This document shows, piece after piece, positions 58,383 through 64,000 of a DNA stretch of 64,000 nucleotides; position 1 is the first letter of the stretch; each line of letters opens with the position of its first letter. The notes under the pieces are model-generated. The model saw nothing but the letters and a program-made list of their open reading frames with translations. It made no database searches and had not been told where the DNA came from. The stretch spans positions 3,410,001-3,474,000 of the forward strand of contig NZ_SHNO01000001.1 of assembly GCF_026262645.1 (NCBI RefSeq), written 5' to 3'. The stretch comes from Candidatus Marimicrobium litorale. Lineage in GTDB: Bacteria > Pseudomonadota > Gammaproteobacteria > Pseudomonadales > Halieaceae. A program made the translations under genes and the position numbers.

Positions 58383-60557
58383 TTGAAGTTTCTATACGGA
58401 TTGGTCTGGTTCGCCGCTGTGGCAGTCTACAGCGCATGGTCCCATGCGGAAATCGCCGAGGATCAGTCTGTTGTCGTACTGTTTGACCGATCGGCGAGTA
58501 TGGCCAGAGATATGGGCGGATCGACACGCATCGATCTTGCGCGAGCCGCATTAAACACCTGGAGTGAAACGCTTGCCGGCCGCAGCAATGTCGCGGTACG
58601 ATTTTTTGCCGGTGGAGTTGACGAAAACAATAGCGCCGCTAATTGTGAAGCCAGCGAGCTTATCATCCCTTTCGGTAGAAATATTGACACGGCTGACATT
58701 GCATCTCTGGGCGAGGGCATTCGCGCCATCGGTAGGAAAACCAATATCGCTCATGCGCTGGAGCAAGCCCGTAACGATCTGGTCGGAAGGGGCGACGGTA
58801 AAATTCTGTTGATATCCGACGGACTTGAGAATTGTGAGCGCGACCCGATATCGCTGGCGAACGAACTGGGGGACATGCACATTGAGGTCGATGTGCTGGC
58901 GATAGGCGAGCCGCAGGATGTGGCAGGGTTGGGAAAAATTGCCCTGGCTTCGGGCGGCACTTTCAGCATGGCGACAAGCGCTGGCCAACTAGCCGAACAA
59001 ATGCAACAACAGCTCCCTGACTTTGATTTCCCTGATATGCCTGCCAATACAGGTGTAGTGGACGTTGCGAGTTCAGCGATGGTCTCTGTTGTTGACGCGC
59101 CGGGTGCTCCTCCTGCAAAAGCGGCTCCTGTCATTGAGCCGCTGGTGCTGGAAAGTACCGAGGTTAGCGAGGATCAACCGGGGCGCGTTGCCATCGAATT
59201 GATACTGGATGCCAGCGGTTCTATGTGGGGTCGCATCGACGGAAAAACCAAGATAGCGATAGCCCGCGATGCATTAAATGAAACGCTGAGTGGGCTTGAT
59301 GATCCGGTATTTTGGGTAGGCCTGAGAGCTTACGGGTTTGATAATTCGGTGCCCAAAACCGAGGAGGCATCCTGCCCCAATACGGAGTTGCTGAGCGACA
59401 TCTCGGCTTCGAATCTGCGTAACATACGCCAAGTAGCGTATGGGCTGACACCATACGGATATACGCCTATTACTGAAAGCCTGTCGCTGGCAGGCGATGA
59501 TCTAGCCGCCATTGAAGCTGAAAGCCGCATGATAATTCTGATCACTGACGGTAAGGAAACCTGTGGTGGCGACCCCGTAGCAACGGCTGAAAAGCTGTGC
59601 AAACAGGGGATAGGGCTGGAGACGCATATCGTTGGATTTGATCTGGAGCCTGATGTGGTGGAGCAGATGAGGCGTGTCGCTAAGGCGGGTTGCGGTACCT
59701 ACACCAATGCTGACGACGCGAAAGAGCTGACACAGGCTCTCCACACGATTGTTGAAGGCGCACAGGACAAAATCGATCCCACCTGGTTGCGCACGATATA
59801 CCCCACCGAAGGGGGCAGTTCCAAGGACGAGGCGATTCCATTGGCGTCAGGCACTTATACGTTAAAACGCAGCCTCGCCAAGGGCGAGCAGATGTATTTT
59901 CGAGTGAATACGCAGCAAGCCCAGCACGGCGTGCTGCGCGGCCTGATACAGGCTGCACGACTCGTACGAGAAGGCGAAACTATGACCGAATCAACAATCG
60001 GTCGGGCACAATTCGCGCTTACTATCTACACACCCGATAGTAAAAAGGGCAGAGGACGCAAGGTGCGCCTGTCAGGCGAACCCGGTACCTATAAACACAT
60101 TGGTTATCTGGACACCTACGGTGATGGCTTCGTTTTTTCTATTGGAAGCGACTACGATACCGTCCATAAAGACTCATTGTTCAATGTAAATATACGTGAA
60201 GCTGGTGATCGGTTTGAAGGTGTTGAAGCACCTCGAAAGGACGATTTGGACCAGCCGATAGAGCTGCCCTCTGGCTATGGTGTAATTGGGCATTTGGGTG
60301 AGGGTGATTTCGAAGATACTTACAGGCTGCCCATGAGTGGCGGTCGAGGTACCGTGCAGATGCACGATGACGAGTATCCATTCGGCGTAGCAATCTACTC
60401 AGTAGACGGAGAACGACTTTGGCGTCAACGAGCGACCGGCCAAATAAATTTTGAAATTCCCGCGGGGGCGGCTGGCGGAGAACTGGTTGTCGAAGATAAA
60501 AACCCAGTGTTGAAACAGGTGTTTACAGGCTATGAAATATTACTATCACCGCCATAA
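58383..60557 (+). CDS. Secreted protein with two VWA domains
   Basis: 724 residues from TTG 58383, set by GGGAGG about 7 bases upstream. Signal peptide 1-22. First VWA: VVVLFDRSASM (31-40; D35, S37, S39) with ISDGLENCERDP (144-155). Second VWA: IELILDASGSMWG (271-283; D276, S278, S280) with ITDGKETCGGDP. Both carry a DxSxS metal site and the same DG-E-C--DP feature, so they arose by duplication. The C-terminal 240 residues are beta-rich (pre-peptidase-like). A calcium/magnesium-dependent adhesion or assembly role outside the inner membrane is likely. The end overlaps the next gene by 26 bp. Confidence 0.9.
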   Translation: MKFLYGLVWFAAVAVYSAWSHAEIAEDQSVVVLFDRSASMARDMGGSTRIDLARAALNTWSETLAGRSNVAVRFFAGGVDENNSAANCEASELIIPFGRNIDTADIASLGEGIRAIGRKTNIAHALEQARNDLVGRGDGKILLISDGLENCERDPISLANELGDMHIEVDVLAIGEPQDVAGLGKIALASGGTFSMATSAGQLAEQMQQQLPDFDFPDMPANTGVVDVASSAMVSVVDAPGAPPAKAAPVIEPLVLESTEVSEDQPGRVAIELILDASGSMWGRIDGKTKIAIARDALNETLSGLDDPVFWVGLRAYGFDNSVPKTEEASCPNTELLSDISASNLRNIRQVAYGLTPYGYTPITESLSLAGDDLAAIEAESRMIILITDGKETCGGDPVATAEKLCKQGIGLETHIVGFDLEPDVVEQMRRVAKAGCGTYTNADDAKELTQALHTIVEGAQDKIDPTWLRTIYPTEGGSSKDEAIPLASGTYTLKRSLAKGEQMYFRVNTQQAQHGVLRGLIQAARLVREGETMTESTIGRAQFALTIYTPDSKKGRGRKVRLSGEPGTYKHIGYLDTYGDGFVFSIGSDYDTVHKDSLFNVNIREAGDRFEGVEAPRKDDLDQPIELPSGYGVIGHLGEGDFEDTYRLPMSGGRGTVQMHDDEYPFGVAIYSVDGERLWRQRATGQINFEIPAGAAGGELVVEDKNPVLKQVFTGYEILLSPP

Positions 60558-61737
60558 CGTAGTTAGAGCCTGCGTCATTTTGGTCGCCTTGTGCGCAACA
60601 AAACTGTACGCAACAGAAAGCGATATCGAACAGCGTCTGGAGTCATACTTCCAACTGCTCAACTCCGCGTCTCGTCCAACCGACCCCGTAATCTTTTCTG
60701 AAGCAAGTCAGTTTTGGCTGAAAGGTGTGCAGGGACAACACCCGTCAGTCAGTCGGTTTTTTTTGCTGCATGATCCGGACGAATGGCAGATGGAGAATGT
60801 CCAAAAAGCGGGAGACTACGCGGCTGTGACCGTCTCTTTCGATTCTTCAAATTACACCCAGCCTTGGCTGGCACAATTTGAGCTGCTGAGTGTCAACGGC
60901 GAATGGATGTTGACGGAATTCAGTGATCAAACGCAGCGGCCTTTCGATGACAGCAGTAGGAGTCAGAGTGAGTTTGTAATGGCTTACCTGCAGACGATTG
61001 AAGCGGCTATAGCACTGCGCGCCGGCACAGACGACAGCGATGAGCTCAACAGGATCAAGCTATTTTACGAACCCGGAGCAGGGTTCTGGAAACGAGGCAC
61101 GCTCGACAGCGTAGGGTTCATGCTATGGCTAGATCAGCAGTCACCCCGAAGCTACGAGGTGATTAGTGCCATGGGGAGCGAAGTCACCGTGCGTTTCAAT
61201 AATACACGACGGCGGGGTGACCAGGCGGTGCGCTTCACCACCATTGAAGAAGGCGACCGCTACTATTTGACGCAGTACATTAACGAGGCACTGGAGCAGC
61301 AGCAGCAGGTACAGGAGGAAATTGCAGCGCAGTCCATTCAGTCGATGGAGCAAGTGACCGCAGGCAATGACTCATCGAGACAAGTAGTGGATTCTCAGCT
61401 TAATATTCTGGCGGGTGCCGCACAGGGCGCCGCGCTCTATCAGGTCATGAGTGAGGTGGTAGAACGTTCGGAGCCTCTCTGGATACCCTCTAAAGCAGCC
61501 CGCGCATCGCTTGGTCGGCTTGTGGGAATGTATGCGGGTATGTCTGCTCAGGCACTTTCACCAGATTGGAATCTGGTTGCAGAAGCCCAGGAAGGCAAAA
61601 AACAAGTGGTCATCGCGCGGCCCCATAGTTCCGAGGGTTTGGGTGCATTTTCGAGTTTATTCGACGGCATTCGCTTTCAAACGATACACGCCAGTGAGGG
61701 CTGGAAGATTGAACACGCGACGGCTTTTCGTGATTAA
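60532..61737 (+). CDS. Secreted protein coupled to the VWA gene, hypothetical
   Basis: 401 residues. Signal peptide 1-28 (VVRACVILVALCATKLYA). Two similar halves (about 30-145 and 150-275) each start with a helix (SDIEQRLESYFQLLNSA, MAYLQTIEAAIALRAG) and contain an FW-G motif (QFWLKGVQG, GFWKRGTLD) and a strand series ending in aromatic turns, like NTF2/SnoaL-type units, so it may be a tandem of that fold; this is a guess. A Gln-rich stretch (EQQQQVQEE) follows. The 26-bp overlap with the VWA gene means shared translation, so both likely form one extracytoplasmic complex. Confidence 0.75.
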   Translation: MKYYYHRHNVVRACVILVALCATKLYATESDIEQRLESYFQLLNSASRPTDPVIFSEASQFWLKGVQGQHPSVSRFFLLHDPDEWQMENVQKAGDYAAVTVSFDSSNYTQPWLAQFELLSVNGEWMLTEFSDQTQRPFDDSSRSQSEFVMAYLQTIEAAIALRAGTDDSDELNRIKLFYEPGAGFWKRGTLDSVGFMLWLDQQSPRSYEVISAMGSEVTVRFNNTRRRGDQAVRFTTIEEGDRYYLTQYINEALEQQQQVQEEIAAQSIQSMEQVTAGNDSSRQVVDSQLNILAGAAQGAALYQVMSEVVERSEPLWIPSKAARASLGRLVGMYAGMSAQALSPDWNLVAEAQEGKKQVVIARPHSSEGLGAFSSLFDGIRFQTIHASEGWKIEHATAFRD

Positions 61738-62434
61738 CGAGTGCGATAGCAGACATGTTCCGAGGAAATCATACGTCCGAGCAGCCTAAAACGTTGCCTG
61801 TGAGTATTGTCCCCTGTGAAAAAAATCAAAAATTACCGGGTGCCTCGCGGGATCAATAAGAGCGGCACTACTAGAAGACATTTCCAAAACGCGAAAAATC
61901 AGCCGATGGGCGCAAAAAAATGCGATCGATCGCCGCTAGTTTGAGTCGCTTACTAGACGGCGCGAGTAAACGTGGGCCCATGGGGTGCTACAAAGGTTCG
62001 CGGCAATCAACAAAAATAATTTCTGTGTGTCAACTTTAGCTCATCAATGGCTTCTGTCGTGGTTTTGAGCCCTCCTGTTTAGCAAGCACAATCCCGCTTA
62101 CAAGTGCCGAGTTGGAAAACTACGCGTAGTAGCCAGAGCCACAGCAGGAGGTATGCAGGGGTTCAGGGCAATAAAGTAGGCGAAAAAAATGGCCACTGCA
62201 CATGCCTGGCGTTGTTTAAAGCCTGTTTATAGTTAGAATCTCCTCGCCAGCGCTCAGCACAGCATGATCTGCCCTCATCCTCTTCGCTGTATGGAATAGG
62301 GCAGTTGCTTGCGCCCAGGGAAAAATATTGCGGTGCGTTGCGAAAAATTTTTCTAAGCCCTTTGCTATCTTCGTAGGATTCGTCGATTATTCGCTGACAT
62401 TTGCCCGGAAAAACCAGACGACATTGGAGAGAAA
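61738..62434. other. Intergenic region
   Basis: About 700 bp, mixed composition, no gene or repeat seen. Confidence 0.4.
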
Positions 62435-63280
62435 GTGGGAATTATCGAGCTAAAACTTGGGTTGATGGCGCTGATTCTCGTCTGTGCATGGACGGGCGGA
62501 TTAGTTCCCTTGCGAAAGGCGAGCTCTCCTTCGTCTCGATTTCTGTCACTAGGCAACGCGTTTTCAGCAGGTATCTTTCTCGGGATCGGTCTCATTCACA
62601 TGCTTGGTGATGCGTCTGGCCAATGGAGTATTGCACTCGGTTTTCACTACCCTATGGCGCTGTTACTCGCAGGCGTGGCGTTTCTTTCCCTGCTATGGTT
62701 TGAGCACGTTGCCTTGCAGGGCGGTCTCCATCATGCTGTTCACGCGCCCGGCGGTATGATCGAAGACTTCAACGCGACAGCATCGACCGGTACTCAGACT
62801 GCAGCCGCGGATGAATCCCACATCCCGATGAGTACCCTCTATCCCTATGCACTGGTTGTTGCTCTTTCTATTCATTCACTGATTGCCGGAATTACAATGG
62901 GCGCGCAAAACTCGTTATCCAACGTATTGCTCATTTTTGTCGCCATCGCGACTCATAAATCAACAGCGGGATTTGCCCTTGGAGTCAGTCTGGCCAGGAA
63001 CGCTGTCCCTCGAGGCCGAGCCCTGCGCCTTATTGGGCTATTTTCTGTCATGACGCCGATTGGCATTATTATCGGGCTGCTCGTGACAAATGCATTGGAT
63101 GGCCGCGATCAAATCATCTTTCAAGCGGTCTTTCTTTCTCTCGCGGCTGGCAGCTTTATCTATATTGCCGCGTTCGACATATTACGAGATGAGTTTTTGC
63201 AGCCCGGGCCGCGTGCTCTGAAATGGTCTCTCACCGTCGTTGGTTACGGATTAATGGGGCTGCTGGCTTTATGGTTATAG
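62435..63280 (+). CDS. ZIP-family metal transporter
   Basis: 281 residues from GTG 62435 with GGAGA 6 bases upstream. Eight hydrophobic segments; the transport-site motifs are HSLIAGITMG (147-156) and HKSTAGFALG (174-183). The third loop has H91, H99, H100 and H103, a cytoplasmic His cluster like that of eukaryotic ZIPs. It should import zinc or iron. A hairpin (63280-63300) follows. It is far from the ZntB-type gene (36 kb), but both may serve zinc balance. Confidence 0.93.
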   Translation: MGIIELKLGLMALILVCAWTGGLVPLRKASSPSSRFLSLGNAFSAGIFLGIGLIHMLGDASGQWSIALGFHYPMALLLAGVAFLSLLWFEHVALQGGLHHAVHAPGGMIEDFNATASTGTQTAAADESHIPMSTLYPYALVVALSIHSLIAGITMGAQNSLSNVLLIFVAIATHKSTAGFALGVSLARNAVPRGRALRLIGLFSVMTPIGIIIGLLVTNALDGRDQIIFQAVFLSLAAGSFIYIAAFDILRDEFLQPGPRALKWSLTVVGYGLMGLLALWL

Positions 63281-63300
63281 CAAAGCACATAGAGCTTTGC
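63280..63300 (+). terminator. Hairpin at end of ZIP gene
   Basis: GCAAAGC-acataga-GCTTTGC, a 7-bp stem beginning at the last base of the ZIP stop codon. There is no T-run; a transcription-end or mRNA-stability hairpin is the best reading. Confidence 0.4.
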
Positions 63301-63630
63301 CTGATCGCACTTTGATCAACAAAGAATTGCGTTATAGCAGGCTGGTCGTACGATTGACTATGGCTGACCTGGCCTACCCATTTCAAGAATACTTCAGTAG
63401 TGGTCACGCTCGTGCAGGGTCTTTCTCTTTCTGCCTTCTCCGTTATGGCACGGTCTTTCGCGGTCTTTAAAAGAATGGAAAACAGACGATGTGGATTGGT
63501 TTCTCCTGCATGTCTACAGTTACGCTACTTGTCTATTGTTATACCTCAGCGTATTGCCATTTGATGGCGCGAAGCGCCCCACCTTTATCTACTGCTGTAT
63601 TGGTATAAAGCCCTGCTGTTCCCCTTTTTT
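63301..63630. other. Intergenic region
   Basis: About 330 bp between convergent genes (ZIP and BLUF). Nothing recognised. Confidence 0.4.
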
Positions 63631-64000
63631 TCACTTTTTCCAGGACGGCAAACCCCGAATCATTTTTATGTCATTAATCATCGCGAGCGCCTGCCATTCC
63701 TCCAGCGGGAAGCGAATACCTTTTTCTTCTTCTCCATACTTATTTTTCAGTTCACTCTCGATTGTCTTATTAAAATCGAACGCACCGATACCTCGCATAC
63801 CCCAGCCGCCAAAGAGGCGGGCATCAATAACGCTAAAGCTTATAATACTTAAATCGCAATGCCGCTCGTCTTTCGCTATACGGCGGAATACATTGTTAAC
63901 GCTTTCAAAATTACCCTCCAGAGCTTGCAGAAAATGGCTTCTGCTTGCGAGCAAGACGCCGGTCACCCCACACGTCCCATTGTTTGACTGACTCTTATCC
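63631..64000 (-). CDS. BLUF-domain photoreceptor, N-terminus off window
   Basis: The frame is open from the right edge for 122 codons to the stop at 63631. BLUF features: SNNGTCGVTGVLL (the conserved NN and ITGVL region, here at the window edge), FLQALEG with the flavin-contacting Gln, the RIAKDERHCDL helix, and GGWGM corresponding to the W/M motif of the domain's end. It senses blue light with FAD. The first part with the key Tyr lies beyond the window. The domain ends about 50 residues before the C-terminus, which is basic and short, so it is probably a stand-alone BLUF protein. Confidence 0.92.
   Translation of the reverse strand, partial: DKSQSNNGTCGVTGVLLASRSHFLQALEGNFESVNNVFRRIAKDERHCDLSIISFSVIDARLFGGWGMRGIGAFDFNKTIESELKNKYGEEEKGIRFPLEEWQALAMINDIKMIRGLPSWKK

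Overview
The window looks like a chromosomal segment of a marine, aerobic, heterotrophic gammaproteobacterium. By gene content it resembles the Halieaceae/Spongiibacteraceae (OM60/NOR5-type) group, but this is an inference from gene families, not from a marker gene. Base composition is close to 50% GC. Genes are mostly single or in pairs, separated by unusually long intergenic gaps (300-1200 bp). I saw no rRNA, tRNA, CRISPR array, insertion sequence or phage gene, so this is ordinary, loosely packed chromosome with many lineage-specific accessory genes and a few gene fragments.

Layout. 1-5 kb: a glutamate decarboxylase cut by the window edge, a lipoprotein with one haem c motif and a lipoprotein amidohydrolase, all on the minus strand. 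5-10 kb: a small lipoprotein, a prokaryotic pentameric ligand-gated ion channel, and an abutting pair of membrane/envelope genes of glycosyltransferase type. 10-19 kb: a VIT-type metal transporter with a possible coupled mini-gene, an SDR divergent from a saccharopine-dehydrogenase-like enoyl reductase, a fasciclin protein, an HdeD-like protein, an MscS channel, a lipocalin and a DJ-1/PfpI protein. 19.6-20.8 kb: a protein joining an acetolactate-decarboxylase-like domain to a CARDB-like domain. 21-25.5 kb: a metal-dependent hydrolase divergent from an AraC regulator, then a PEP-mutase/isocitrate-lyase family enzyme divergent from a two-gene AhpD-like/VOC operon; this looks like small-molecule catabolism.

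25.9-36 kb: a lipoprotein sulfatase with a dockerin-like tail, a sulfotransferase, a molybdopterin oxidoreductase, a DUF2141 plus MipA/OmpV outer-membrane protein and an MFS transporter. 36-45 kb: a ZntB-type transporter, a small secreted protein, KatG, a TIGR03643/DoxX/DCC cluster, a PhyH dioxygenase, a DUF1214-like protein and a DUF6435 protein. 45-51 kb: an extended SDR, an HD-like protein, the C-terminal remnant of a GDP-mannose 3,5-epimerase-type gene, and a second, paralogous molybdopterin oxidoreductase. 51-64 kb: two large membrane proteins of GT-C type, a second PhyH dioxygenase, an overlapping pair (tandem-VWA secreted protein and a secreted partner), a ZIP transporter and a BLUF photoreceptor cut by the right edge.

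The items most worth following up are the ligand-gated channel, the acetolactate-decarboxylase-like/CARDB protein, the two molybdopterin paralogues that differ at a probable metal-ligand cysteine, the VWA pair, the lipoprotein sulfatase, and several palindromes or repeats placed where operators would be expected.
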